Positions 24,996 to 33,794 of a stretch of DNA of 64,000 nucleotides are shown here, piece by piece. Under the pieces are notes generated by a model. It had not been told where the DNA came from. It saw nothing but the letters and a program-made list of their open reading frames with translations, and ran no database searches. The stretch's first letter is position 1; each line of letters opens with the position of its first letter. The position numbers were made by a program, and so were the translations under genes. The DNA lies in NCBI RefSeq assembly GCF_017104715.1, contig NZ_JAAGPI010000003.1, positions 1 to 64,000 on the forward strand, read 5' to 3'. This stretch comes from Burkholderia sp. Ac-20365. Lineage in GTDB: Bacteria; Pseudomonadota; Gammaproteobacteria; Burkholderiales; Burkholderiaceae.

Positions 24996-25937
24996 CTATG
25001 GAATCTGCGACAGATTCCGCTTTGCCTCCAGCAGTTGAATCAGCAAGTCGTCACGCTGACGGAGCATTTCCGCGAATTCGTAACGTACGAGTTCCGCATC
25101 GACGCCTTTCGCGATTGTTTCGATGTAGTCGTCGCTCTCGGGATAAGTGCCCAGGTCTTTAGCCCAATCACGCTGAGCCGGACCGAGATGCTGCAGTACA
25201 TGCGTCACACCGCCCGAGCCACCAGAAGCGTGGAGATTGAGAAACGGTCCGAGCAGCGCCCATCGCAGGCCGGGACCATAGGCAATGGCGGTGTCGATGG
25301 CCTCCACCGACGCGATCCCGCGCTGTACGAGGCTAATGGCTTCCTGCCAGAGCGCCACTTGCAGCCGGTTGGCAATGTGGCCCTTGACTTCCTTGTCGAT
25401 CCTGATGGGCTTCTTGCCCGTCGCTGCATAGAACGCGATGGCCTTCGCAACGCTTTCGGGCGACGTCAGGCGACCTCCGCCGACCTCCACCAACGGAATG
25501 ATGTGGGACGGATTGAACGGATGCCCGAGGACGATTCGCTCCGGATGCCGGGCGCCCGTTTGCATCTCGCTGACCGACAGCCCCGATGACGACGACGCGA
25601 TGATCGCGTCCGGCTTCGCAGCCGACTCAATATTCGCGATCAATGCGTGCTTGACCTCCAGACGTTCCGGGCCACTCTCCTGAATGAAGTCGGCATGCCG
25701 CACGGCAGCGCCGACGTCCTTCGCAAACGTCAGGTTCTGACGCGAAGCGCCATGTGCCAGGCCAAGTCGCTCGACGGCGGGCCAACTGCTGTCGATCCAC
25801 TCGCGCAGCCGCGTTTCGGCGCCTTCTCCTGGATCCGTCGCTGTGACCGCGAAACCTTGCGCCAGGAAATGCGTCGCCCAGCCTGCACCGATGACGCCCG
25901 TTCCCACGATCGCTACGTTGATGACTGGCTCGTTCAT
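24996..25937 (-). CDS. lcdH: L-carnitine dehydrogenase (3-hydroxyacyl-CoA dehydrogenase family)
   Basis: 313 residues. N-terminal NAD-binding fold [20 protein letters not shown] (GxGxxG), catalytic His in [18 protein letters not shown], followed by the alpha-helical second domain. The wording of this motif and the neighbours point to L-carnitine dehydrogenase, which oxidises L-carnitine to 3-dehydrocarnitine with NAD. ATG 25937 overlaps the stop of the upstream cleavage enzyme (ATGA), so the two steps are made together. Unlike some relatives it is not fused to a thioesterase; the thioesterase is a separate divergent gene. Confidence 0.85.
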   Translation of the reverse strand: MNEPVINVAIVGTGVIGAGWATHFLAQGFAVTATDPGEGAETRLREWIDSSWPAVERLGLAHGASRQNLTFAKDVGAAVRHADFIQESGPERLEVKHALIANIESAAKPDAIIASSSSGLSVSEMQTGARHPERIVLGHPFNPSHIIPLVEVGGGRLTSPESVAKAIAFYAATGKKPIRIDKEVKGHIANRLQVALWQEAISLVQRGIASVEAIDTAIAYGPGLRWALLGPFLNLHASGGSGGVTHVLQHLGPAQRDWAKDLGTYPESDDYIETIAKGVDAELVRYEFAEMLRQRDDLLIQLLEAKRNLSQIP

Positions 25938-26860
25938 GTCTGCGCTTCCAGGCAGGTTGCGCGGGTCGATTCGCGCAAAGGCCGCAATCCGATGATCTCC
26001 CGTGCCTCGGCTGGAGTGGCCGGCTCATAGCCCATTTCGCGGACAAGGCGTACGAGTCGCTCGACCAGTTGCACGTTGGTCGCCAGTTCGCCGTGGCGGT
26101 AGTACAGGTTGTCTTCGAGCCCTACGCGCACGTGCCCGCCCAGCAGGAGCGAATTCATCGCGGCGGGCAGCTGCGCCGCGCCGATCGCGCTCACGTTGAA
26201 CACGGTGCGAGGCGGCAGGTGATCGACCATGGTCTGCAACAGGCGCGGGGTGTAGGGCAACGCACCCTGGAACGCATTGGCGCCGATGACGATATTGATG
26301 AAGTGCGGCGCGTCATCGAGTCCCTCATTGATCGCGCGCTGCACGTCCTGAACGATGTCGGCGAGGCCGAACACTTCCCACTCCGGCTTGATGCCACGCT
26401 TCTTCATCATCTCGGCGATCTGCCGGATGCGTGAAGGCGGCGTCGCCACGAGAATTTCCTTGCCGCCGAAGCTCGCGATCACCGTCTGCGCATCGAGCGT
26501 GCACATTTCGACGCCATCGCCTTCCATGCCCTTCAGGCGTTCTTCCCACTGAATCTCCCACAGGCCGTTGTCGAGTTCGCGAACCATGTCGCCATCGACG
26601 CCGCCGCCCGTGGAATTGTTCAGGATGATGTCGCATCGGTCGCGAATCAGCCTGTTGATATGACTGTAAATGGCGGGATCACACGTGGCCTGATCGTCGG
26701 GGCGGCGCGCGTGCACGGCGACCACGCTGGCGCCGGCGTTGTAGCAGCGGTAGGTGTCGTCGGCGATCTCCTGCGGTTGTGTCGGCAGGGCGGGATTCAT
26801 TTTCTTGTTGGCCATGCCGCCCGTCGGTGCGACGGTCACGATGACTTTGGGCTTGCTCAT
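25934..26860 (-). CDS. beta-keto acid cleavage enzyme (BKACE), probable dehydrocarnitine-cleaving
   Basis: 308 residues of the DUF849/BKACE family, which condenses acetyl-CoA with a beta-keto acid and splits it into acetoacetate and a new acyl-CoA. Next to carnitine dehydrogenase, the expected products are acetoacetate and betainyl-CoA. Motifs: [15 protein letters not shown] and [14 protein letters not shown] (metal-binding Glu). The first metal site normally reads H-x-H-x-R; here it is AVHAR, so the first His is replaced by Ala. This marks a divergent subfamily and the exact substrate deserves caution. First gene after the MFS gene in a minus-strand operon. Confidence 0.82.
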   Translation of the reverse strand: MSKPKVIVTVAPTGGMANKKMNPALPTQPQEIADDTYRCYNAGASVVAVHARRPDDQATCDPAIYSHINRLIRDRCDIILNNSTGGGVDGDMVRELDNGLWEIQWEERLKGMEGDGVEMCTLDAQTVIASFGGKEILVATPPSRIRQIAEMMKKRGIKPEWEVFGLADIVQDVQRAINEGLDDAPHFINIVIGANAFQGALPYTPRLLQTMVDHLPPRTVFNVSAIGAAQLPAAMNSLLLGGHVRVGLEDNLYYRHGELATNVQLVERLVRLVREMGYEPATPAEAREIIGLRPLRESTRATCLEAQT

Positions 26861-26921
26861 GTTCGTGTTCTCCTGAGAGGAAACAGGTCAAAAATGGGGT
26901 TGCTATTCCGGGAAAGCCTGG

Positions 26922-28292
26922 CTAATGACCGGTCATGCCATCGCCGGGGCCGACGCGGACCGCGCTTTTCGGCAGACCGAGCAGGATCGTGAGGCCACCG
27001 ACGATGACGACTGCGGTCAAGGCAAGCAGACCCATCTGGATGCTGCCTGTCGAGCCCTTGATCCAGCCGATGAGCGTCGGGCTGACGAAACCGCCGAGGA
27101 TGCCGAGCGAGCTGATCACCGCGATGCCCGCAGCGGCCGCATCACGTCCGAGGTAGGTTGGGGGAATTGACCAGAACAGCGAGCCGCCGCCGAAGATAAA
27201 AAACGAGGCGACACAAAGCAGAGCCATCACAGGTACGACATTCACATCGAGAAAAGAAGTCGAGGCGAGCGCGGCGGCACCGAGCGCAAGGGTTCCGCCG
27301 ACGTGCCAGCGACGTTCCTTGAAACGGTCCGAACTGCGGCTTATGACCAGCACGCCCAGAGCGCCAAAGATATAAGGCACAGCGGTGTACCAGCCGATCG
27401 TGGCGATCGGCGCAATGCCGAGGCCTTTGATCATCGTCGGCAGCCAGAACGTGAGTGTGTAGACGGCGCAGGCGCAGCAGAAATAGACGAAGGCGAGCAC
27501 ATAGGTCTTCGGGTCCGTCAGCGCCGCGGCGAGCCGGCCACGCTGATGTCCGGTCTGCCCGCCGCTTTGCTGGTCGGCGTCGAGGACCGACTGCACCAGT
27601 CGTTTCTCGGCGTCATTCAGCCAGGGTGCGCGAACGGGCTTGTCCGGAAGCATGCGGTAAAGCAGGAAGCCAAGCAGAACAGTCGGCAGTCCCTCGACGA
27701 GAAAAAGCCACTGCCAGCCGTGCATGCCGCCACGGCCCTCCATGCCGCTCATGATCAGCCCCGACAGCGGTCCGCCGAGAACGCCCGTGATCGGCATGCC
27801 GAAAAGGAAGAGCCCCGTCACGCGGCCGCGTCGCTGGCTCGGATACCAGTACGTCAGATACAGGATGATGCCCGGAAAGAAGCCGGCTTCGAATACGCCC
27901 AGCAGGAGCCGGACGCTATAGAACTGCCACGGTTCGGTGATGAAGGCGGTCAATGCGGAAGTGAGGCCCCACAGCACCATGATGCGCAGGAAGGACAGAC
28001 GTGCACCGATCTTCTCGAGCAGCAGGTTGCTCGGCACCTCGAACAGCAGATAGGTGACGAAGAAGACACCGGCGCCGAGCCCGTAGACAGCATCGGAAAA
28101 CGCCAGATCCTGCTTCATCTGAAGCTGCGCATAGCCGATGTTGATGCGATCGAGGAAAGCGAACACGTAGGCGATGAGCACGATCGGCATCACGCGCCAA
28201 CTGATCTTGCGGAAGACGATATCTTCCGCTGATCGGGTCGGGGACCTGCTGCTGTCCGGGTCCACAGCCGGCAGCGAACGGGCATGGGTCAT
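26922..28292 (-). CDS. MFS transporter, ACS-type
   Basis: 456 residues, 12 membrane segments, starting at ATG 28292 behind an AGGAGA-like site. VFAFLDRINIGYAQLQMKQD is the classic first-segment motif of the anion:cation symporter branch; FLFGMPITGVLGGPLSGLI and a central loop with DAEKRLVQSVLDADQQ follow. Members carry tartrate, 4-hydroxyphenylacetate, hexuronates and other acids. Its place between the Crp regulator and the BKACE/dehydrogenase pair makes carnitine or a related betaine the likely cargo, by inference. Confidence 0.88.
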   Translation of the reverse strand: MTHARSLPAVDPDSSRSPTRSAEDIVFRKISWRVMPIVLIAYVFAFLDRINIGYAQLQMKQDLAFSDAVYGLGAGVFFVTYLLFEVPSNLLLEKIGARLSFLRIMVLWGLTSALTAFITEPWQFYSVRLLLGVFEAGFFPGIILYLTYWYPSQRRGRVTGLFLFGMPITGVLGGPLSGLIMSGMEGRGGMHGWQWLFLVEGLPTVLLGFLLYRMLPDKPVRAPWLNDAEKRLVQSVLDADQQSGGQTGHQRGRLAAALTDPKTYVLAFVYFCCACAVYTLTFWLPTMIKGLGIAPIATIGWYTAVPYIFGALGVLVISRSSDRFKERRWHVGGTLALGAAALASTSFLDVNVVPVMALLCVASFFIFGGGSLFWSIPPTYLGRDAAAAGIAVISSLGILGGFVSPTLIGWIKGSTGSIQMGLLALTAVVIVGGLTILLGLPKSAVRVGPGDGMTGH

Positions 28293-28395
28293 TGCGTGTC
28301 TCCTGTGAGGTATGACACGCATTATTTCGGGCGCTTGCGTAAACCACTGTCTATCGGACGACAGTTACGGTCAGGGCAAACGCCAGGTCTCGACC

Positions 28396-29100
28396 TTATT
28401 GGGCAAGCGCCTGCAATCCCGGCAAATCCAGCACGACGAGCCCGCCGTACTCCGTCCGTATGAGGCCGGCGTCCTTGAGATGCATCATCGCCTTGTTGCA
28501 GGTCTGACGAGAAACGGCGGCGAGGTTGGCGAGTTCCTCCTGAGACAGTTGCAGATACCGCTCGCCGCGGGGATTCGGCAACGGATGCACCATACCCACC
28601 AGGGCTCTCGCCACCAGACTGTCGGTGTTGAGCAGTCCGTATGCGACCGCATTGCCCATGAACCAGTGCAGCCGCTCGTTCACCTGCATCAGCAGGAACT
28701 CATTGAAGGATGGCTGGCTGCTGCGCAACCAGTCGAACGTGGCGAGGGGAATCTGCGCGACGCGGCTGTCGCGCAGCGCGATGAGGTCGGACTGGCGCGG
28801 CGCCTTGCGCAGCAGTGTGCCTTCTCCAAACCAGCTTCCGGCCAGTTGCCCGCCAAGCGTGACAGTGCGGCCGTCGTGCGCGGTGATCGACCACTTGATC
28901 AGGCCTTCGAGCACGCCGAACCACACGTGCTGACGATCGCCGTGGCGGCCCAGAAACTGCCCCGCGGCGATGGCGCGCTCGGACGTGTCGGCGCGCACCT
29001 TGCGCCGCGCGGTCGCATCGAGCGACGTGAACCAGGGCGACTGGGCAAGCAGTTCGTCGACCGCGAGCGATGGAGCGGGTATGTGCACTGGACGAGTCAT
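28396..29100 (-). CDS. Crp/Fnr family transcriptional regulator
   Basis: 234 residues from ATG 29100. Cyclic-nucleotide-binding-like fold at about 25-140 (AIAAGQFLGRHGDRQHVWFG, then GQLAGSWFGEGTLLRKAP) and a winged helix at the end (LSQEELANLAAVSRQTCNKA, then GLIRTEYGGLVVLDL). No N-terminal cysteine cluster as in Fnr and the cAMP-contact residues of Crp are not obvious, so the ligand is unknown. It is divergent from the thioesterase-SDR pair and upstream of the MFS-BKACE-dehydrogenase genes, so it likely controls both arms. Carnitine genes are more often controlled by AraC-type CdhR. Confidence 0.88.
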   Translation of the reverse strand: MTRPVHIPAPSLAVDELLAQSPWFTSLDATARRKVRADTSERAIAAGQFLGRHGDRQHVWFGVLEGLIKWSITAHDGRTVTLGGQLAGSWFGEGTLLRKAPRQSDLIALRDSRVAQIPLATFDWLRSSQPSFNEFLLMQVNERLHWFMGNAVAYGLLNTDSLVARALVGMVHPLPNPRGERYLQLSQEELANLAAVSRQTCNKAMMHLKDAGLIRTEYGGLVVLDLPGLQALAQ

Positions 29101-29139
29101 GCCCGTCTCCTGGTTGTGGTGTGCGAATGCAGATGCAGA

Positions 29140-29174
29140 GTGTCGCCGGATTGACAGAATCGCCTGTGCGACAC
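29140..29174. promoter_or_regulatory. inverted repeat in the divergent crp/thioesterase promoter
   Basis: GTGTCGC at 29140-29146 and GCGACAC at 29168-29174 form an exact inverted repeat with 21 bases between. It lies in the only promoter gap of the carnitine cluster and may bind the Crp/Fnr protein, but the spacing is wider than usual for that family. Confidence 0.35.
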
Positions 29175-29211
29175 GGGAATAATGATCGAATTGGAACGGG
29201 AGTTCAGGCTC

Positions 29212-29625
29212 ATGAGCAAGGAAATCATCTTTAGCGTCGACGTGCAGTTCGGCGATTGCGATCCGGCGGGAATCGTCTTTTTCCCGAATTTCTCGCGCTG
29301 GATGGATGCGGCGTCGCACCATTTTTTCAGGCAATGCGGTCTGCCCGCGTGGCATGAACTGACGGATCCGGCGCAGTGCATCGGGCCGCCGCTACTTGAG
29401 ATTCAGACACGTTTTAGAACTTCGGCGACTCACAGTGAGAGACTCGAAGTGCATACCCGCATTGAAGAATGGCGCGCCAAGGTTTTCATTCAGCATCATC
29501 GCATCATGCGAGACGATACGCTGATCTGCGAGGGACATGAGACGCGCGCGCTTTGTGTACGGCGCGCGGATGGCGGGCTCAAGGCAGTCCCGATACCCGA
29601 CTATATTCGTGCGGCCTGCGCTTGA
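29212..29625 (+). CDS. acyl-CoA thioesterase, probable betainyl-CoA thioesterase
   Basis: 137 residues, a single hotdog domain of the 4-hydroxybenzoyl-CoA thioesterase type. VQFGDCDPAGIVFFPNFSRW carries the active-site Asp and the conserved DPAGIV. In Pseudomonas-type carnitine breakdown a thioesterase releases betaine from betainyl-CoA, which fits the cleavage enzyme encoded across the divergent promoter. ATG 29212 is preferred over 29182 because a GGGAG site lies about ten bases upstream and the fold begins there. Confidence 0.82.
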   Translation: MSKEIIFSVDVQFGDCDPAGIVFFPNFSRWMDAASHHFFRQCGLPAWHELTDPAQCIGPPLLEIQTRFRTSATHSERLEVHTRIEEWRAKVFIQHHRIMRDDTLICEGHETRALCVRRADGGLKAVPIPDYIRAACA

Positions 29626-29660
29626 TAGGTGACGGCATGACTGATTCAAAGGAGACGCCC

Positions 29661-30434
29661 ATGGCGACCATGAATGACCAGCGTGTGCTCATCACGGCTG
29701 GCGCAGGCGGAATAGGCCGCGCAATCGCCGAAGCGTTCCTCGCCGCTGGCGCGAAGGTCTTCGTCTGTGATATCGACGCGGCCGCGCTGAAGCAGGTGTG
29801 TGAGCAATTGCCCGGCTTGATGACTTCCGTGTGCGATATCGCCGATCGCGCTTCGGCCGAAACCATGATGGCAAAAGCAGTAGCCGCGCTCGGCGGCCTC
29901 GACGTGCTCGTGAACAACGCGGGCATCGCAGGACCTGCAGCCAGTGTCGCCGATCTCGATCCCGACGCATGGGACAACGTTCTTCGCGTGAACCTCACGG
30001 GCACATTCACCGTGACGCAACTGGCTATTCCGCATCTGAAGAAGTCCGCAGCGGGGTCGATCGTCGTCATGTCTTCGCTGGCTGGGCGTTTCGGTTATCC
30101 GAATCGCAGCGCATATGCCACGACAAAGTGGGGGCTTATTGGCTTCACCAAGACGTTGTCCCGCGAACTGGGCGAATCAGGCGTCCGGGTCAATGCGATC
30201 CTGCCAGGCGCGGTGGATGGGCCTCGCTTGCAGCAGGTGTTTCAGGGAAGGGCATCCGTCAGCGGGCGCAGTGTCGCTGACGAAGAAGCCGCGGCGCTTG
30301 CCAATCAGTCCATCAAACGCTTCGTAGATCCGGCCGATATCGCCGCGCTCACCGTCTTTCTCGCGTCGAAGGCGGGGCGTTCTATCTCCGGCCAGATGAT
30401 TCCTGTCGACGGTGATTCGCAAAGCGCGTCGTGA
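29661..30434 (+). CDS. SDR family dehydrogenase
   Basis: 257 residues, classical short-chain dehydrogenase: ITAGAGGIGRAIAEAFLAAG (NAD site), NNAGIAG, the catalytic Ser in VVMSSLAG and YATTK (YxxxK). ATG 29661 has AAAGGAG seven bases before it. It follows the thioesterase by 35 bases on the same strand, so both belong to one arm of the carnitine cluster. A role in acetoacetate/3-hydroxybutyrate interconversion or in D-carnitine oxidation is possible but not shown by the sequence. Confidence 0.85.
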   Translation: MATMNDQRVLITAGAGGIGRAIAEAFLAAGAKVFVCDIDAAALKQVCEQLPGLMTSVCDIADRASAETMMAKAVAALGGLDVLVNNAGIAGPAASVADLDPDAWDNVLRVNLTGTFTVTQLAIPHLKKSAAGSIVVMSSLAGRFGYPNRSAYATTKWGLIGFTKTLSRELGESGVRVNAILPGAVDGPRLQQVFQGRASVSGRSVADEEAAALANQSIKRFVDPADIAALTVFLASKAGRSISGQMIPVDGDSQSAS

Positions 30435-30738
30435 ACCCTGTGCGGCGAACCTGGTGAAAGGGGAGTTGCACAATCCGACGATTGGGAAAGCCAGCCGCGA
30501 TGACGATGGCACATCGTGCGGCCTGTGCCGGGAGGGGCCTTGATCGTGGCCATCCAGTTCCTGTTACCAATACGAGAAATCAATGGAATTCGATGGACGT
30601 CCGTTCTAGTTTTTCAAGAGACGTTGATCTCTCCACATTCGGAACAGGCCGTCATCCGCTCTTTGCATCCAGATACTGAGGGTCCACGTATATGGATCAC
30701 AGCGGCACAATCGTGTGCTGCAAGTTCTGGAGACGAGC
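30435..30738. other. intergenic region
   Basis: No gene recognised. A short hairpin-like GAGACGTTGATCTC is seen near 30620 without a T-run. The end carries the leader of the fasciclin gene (GGAGACGAGC before ATG). Confidence 0.4.
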
Positions 30739-31293
30739 ATGAACCGCAAATTGAGCTTCGCATTGATTGCACTTGCGATGACGACGTCCGGCATGGCAGC
30801 CGCAGAAGAAACTGTGACAGTAGGTGGGCAGGCGATGTATCCGAGCAGAGATATCGTGCAGAACGCGCTCAACTCCGCAGACCACACGACACTCGTTGCA
30901 GCAGTCAAGGCCGCTGGCCTTGTCGATACTCTCAAGAGTAAAGGTCCCTTTACTGTCTTTGCGCCCACCAATGAAGCCTTCGCGGCATTGCCATCCGGCA
31001 CTGTGGAAACGCTCGTCAAGCCTGAAAACAAGGCAACCCTCGCAAGCATTCTGACTTATCACGTTGTTCCCGGCCGATACGACTTCCGAAAACTGGACAT
31101 GGCTATCAGGGACGGCGGGGGAAAGACGGAATTGAAAACGGTAAATGGCGAGATGTTGACGTTCTCGGAGAATGGTCCGCATAACATTACCGTTGCCGAT
31201 GAGTCGGGGCATACGGCCAACATTTCGACGTATGACGTGATGCAGAGCAATGGCGTCATCATGGTCGTTGACAAGGTCCTGATGCCACGGTGA
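30739..31293 (+). CDS. secreted fasciclin (FAS1) domain protein
   Basis: 184 residues. Signal peptide ends near SGMAAAEE; the rest is one FAS1 domain with the two conserved boxes, FTVFAPTNEAFAALP (H1) and the end segment SNGVIMVVDKVLMP (H2), plus TYHVVPGRY between them. FAS1 domains serve in cell adhesion or matrix binding; in bacteria they are mostly secreted and of unknown role. GGAG lies eight bases before ATG 30739. Single gene. Confidence 0.92.
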   Translation: MNRKLSFALIALAMTTSGMAAAEETVTVGGQAMYPSRDIVQNALNSADHTTLVAAVKAAGLVDTLKSKGPFTVFAPTNEAFAALPSGTVETLVKPENKATLASILTYHVVPGRYDFRKLDMAIRDGGGKTELKTVNGEMLTFSENGPHNITVADESGHTANISTYDVMQSNGVIMVVDKVLMPR

Positions 31294-31788
31294 GGGCGCG
31301 ATTCTTAGGACACGCAGTCTTTATTGCCGTGCTGATACCGAATGCATTCGGAGCCAGGCATCGCGTGCATGATAGCCTGGGCAAGGCCTGTAGATTAAAG
31401 CTCGATTCGGCAGAACTGGCTGAAAGCACTATTGAGAAGAAAATATCGCTCGCGCCTGGACAACATCGCTAGTGCATATTCGTCAGGCTCTAAGCCTGCC
31501 GGAAAGTCGCATTCATCTAAGACTGCTGCATATATCCGCAGTCAGGTGCGTGCGGCGGCCCCGGAGCGCCTGGCATCGTTGCTGGAATAGTGAGCAGGAT
31601 AACTGTGCAGGTTGCGTGAACTGTACAGGTAGGGGAGCAGATGGAGTAGTGTGCATGTCGCGTAGAAATTTGAAGAAAAAGAATCCCCTGACTTCTGGAA
31701 AACGCATGGATTCCATAGAAGAAAATGTGGGTAACGGATCACGCGATGCGAGCCGGCTACCAATTCACTACTCCATGGAGAAAAATAG
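31294..31788. other. 495-base stretch without a recognised gene
   Basis: No open frame here has a family signal. It carries the leader of the LivK-type gene; ATGGAGAAA lies just before its start. Base composition is more AT-rich than the neighbouring genes. Confidence 0.4.
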
Positions 31789-32910
31789 ATGAACGGCATC
31801 AAGAAGTCGGCATTGTTCGCAGCATTCGTATCGACGATCTGCATGACGGCACACGCGGAGGTCGTCAAGGTGGGCGTTGCGGGTCCTTTGACGGGAGGGC
31901 AGTCAAATTTCGGTAAGGACGATGAGCGAGGTGTGCGGCTAGCGGTTGAAGATTTGAACCGCAAGCCGATTGTTATCAATGGCCAGCCCGTTAAGTTTGA
32001 GGTGGTGTCCGAGGACGACGCAGCAGATCCGAAGACGGGTGTATCAGTCGCGCAGAAGCTCGTTGATTCGGGAGTCAAAGCGGTTATTGGTCACTATAAT
32101 TCTGGCGTGACCATCCCGGCGTCCAGCATCTACAACAATGCGCACGTCCCAATGATCACTGGTGCTGCGTCAAACCCGGCAATCACGCAGCAGAATTTTC
32201 CTTACATTTTTCGTCTGGCAGCCAACGACAACGTGATGGGCGCGCGTATGGCCGAATACGCTGCGAAAGTGTTGCATGCCAGGCGCGTAGCGGTGATCGA
32301 CGATCGTACGGCATACGGATCGGGTGTCGCTGATGTGTTCGTCGCCACGGCGAAGAAGAACGGGTTGGAGGTAGTCGGCCGGGAATATTCAAACGACAAG
32401 GCAACCGACTTCAATGCGATTTTGACTCACATCAAGGCTCAGCGGCCGGATGCCATCTTCTATGGTGGCTACTATGCGCAGGCCGCTTCCATCGGACGAC
32501 AGTCCAAACAGTTGGGCCTTGAGGTTCCTGTGCTCGGCGGTGACGGGATCTGCTCTGTCGACATGCCCAAGCTCGCCGCAGGAGCGCTGGATGGCCGTGG
32601 GTATTGCGCCCAGGGAGGCTCGCCGCTCGCAAGTTTGCAAGGCGGTTCCGAATTTGCGACCCGATATGAGAAGCAGTTTGGCGTGAAAAACGACATCTAC
32701 TCGCCAGCCTTTTATTCAGCGACCATGGTAATTGCACAGGCAATGAAGGCTGCCAATTCGACTGATCCCGAGAAGTTCGTACCTCTGTTGAAACAGATGC
32801 AATTTGCGACGCTGGTCGGGAAGGTGTCGTTCGACAAGACCGGCGAGTGGATTGATGCTCCTGTGACCGTGTATCAGGTAACGGGCAACGATCTCAACCC
32901 GATCCGATAA
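31789..32910 (+). CDS. branched-chain amino-acid type ABC binding protein (LivK family)
   Basis: 373 residues. Signal peptide ends MTAHAEVVKV; the mature part begins VGVAGPLTGGQSNFGKDDER and includes VIGHYNSGVTIPASSIYNN and FYGGYYAQAASIGRQ, all typical of Peripla_BP_6/LivK proteins. The ligand is probably an amino acid. No permease or ATPase gene is near, so it must serve a transporter encoded elsewhere or be an orphan sensor-type binding protein. Confidence 0.9.
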   Translation: MNGIKKSALFAAFVSTICMTAHAEVVKVGVAGPLTGGQSNFGKDDERGVRLAVEDLNRKPIVINGQPVKFEVVSEDDAADPKTGVSVAQKLVDSGVKAVIGHYNSGVTIPASSIYNNAHVPMITGAASNPAITQQNFPYIFRLAANDNVMGARMAEYAAKVLHARRVAVIDDRTAYGSGVADVFVATAKKNGLEVVGREYSNDKATDFNAILTHIKAQRPDAIFYGGYYAQAASIGRQSKQLGLEVPVLGGDGICSVDMPKLAAGALDGRGYCAQGGSPLASLQGGSEFATRYEKQFGVKNDIYSPAFYSATMVIAQAMKAANSTDPEKFVPLLKQMQFATLVGKVSFDKTGEWIDAPVTVYQVTGNDLNPIR

Positions 32911-33794
32911 ACCGTTGGCGGCGGACGGACGGCGGGCTACTGCCGTTCGTGTCCATTCAAACCGAACGCAGCCAACGTAGCGAGAGTGCCATGGACATTC
33001 TCGTTCAATGAATCCTGAAAGTGAGGTGAACCGCGACGGACTTTCTGTGCTGGTATCGACGAGTGCGATTCTGCCGGTGTTATGCGCTCAGTGTGCGTGG
33101 CGGCGCGTGATGAAGCGGAGCCTGCGCGGTCTCCAATACGTCCAGCGTCGCGGCACTTGGCTGTCAGAATCCACGCGACATTCGATGTGCCGCTTCGGTA
33201 AAGCTCTGCGTCCTCAATGCGTTGATACTTCGAAGTCAACGCAGAACATATCCTCTTCGCGTCGCACGACACTGCGCGTCACAGTAGACATCAGCGCATT
33301 GCGGAAAACATAGTTCACATCGGACCTTGACTTGCGCGTTAGTCGACGACAGCGAGCCGATTTAACAGATAGTTCGGATTGCTAATATGAATCTCGATCT
33401 CATGATTTGAAGAGATCGCCGGGAAGGCGAGGATGCCGTCGGCGTACCTGTCCGCCCCAACGTCTATGTTCATGAAGGCCCGGCATGGTGCGCCCTCGAC
33501 TTCCAACCCGAGGCACTGGCGAGCAGCAGCGGACGGCTAGAGGTGGAAGCGATTCCACGTCAAACCGATGATGTGAGCACTCGTGCAATACGGGTAAACG
33601 CTGTGCTGAAATCCTTCCCAACGTCATTCGACGCGATATTAGAATCGTTGCTCTATTGCTGCGTCGCACAATCATCTGCAGATACACGGGTTTGTCTGGC
33701 TGACGACTTCGCTTCCGATTGTCGTCAATGTGATGTGGCAATTGCGAACCCGAGGCGCTACCGGCGCGAACCCGAGAGTCAGTGGATTGAAGAA
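32911..33794. other. leader region of the sigma-54 activator, with an open in-frame stretch
   Basis: 32911-33410 holds nothing recognised. From 33411 the frame of the activator is open for 128 codons before its likely start, including VRPNVYVHEGPAWCALDFQP. This has no similarity I can name. It could be the tail of a decayed gene, an extra N-terminal region of the activator, or chance. Confidence 0.35.
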
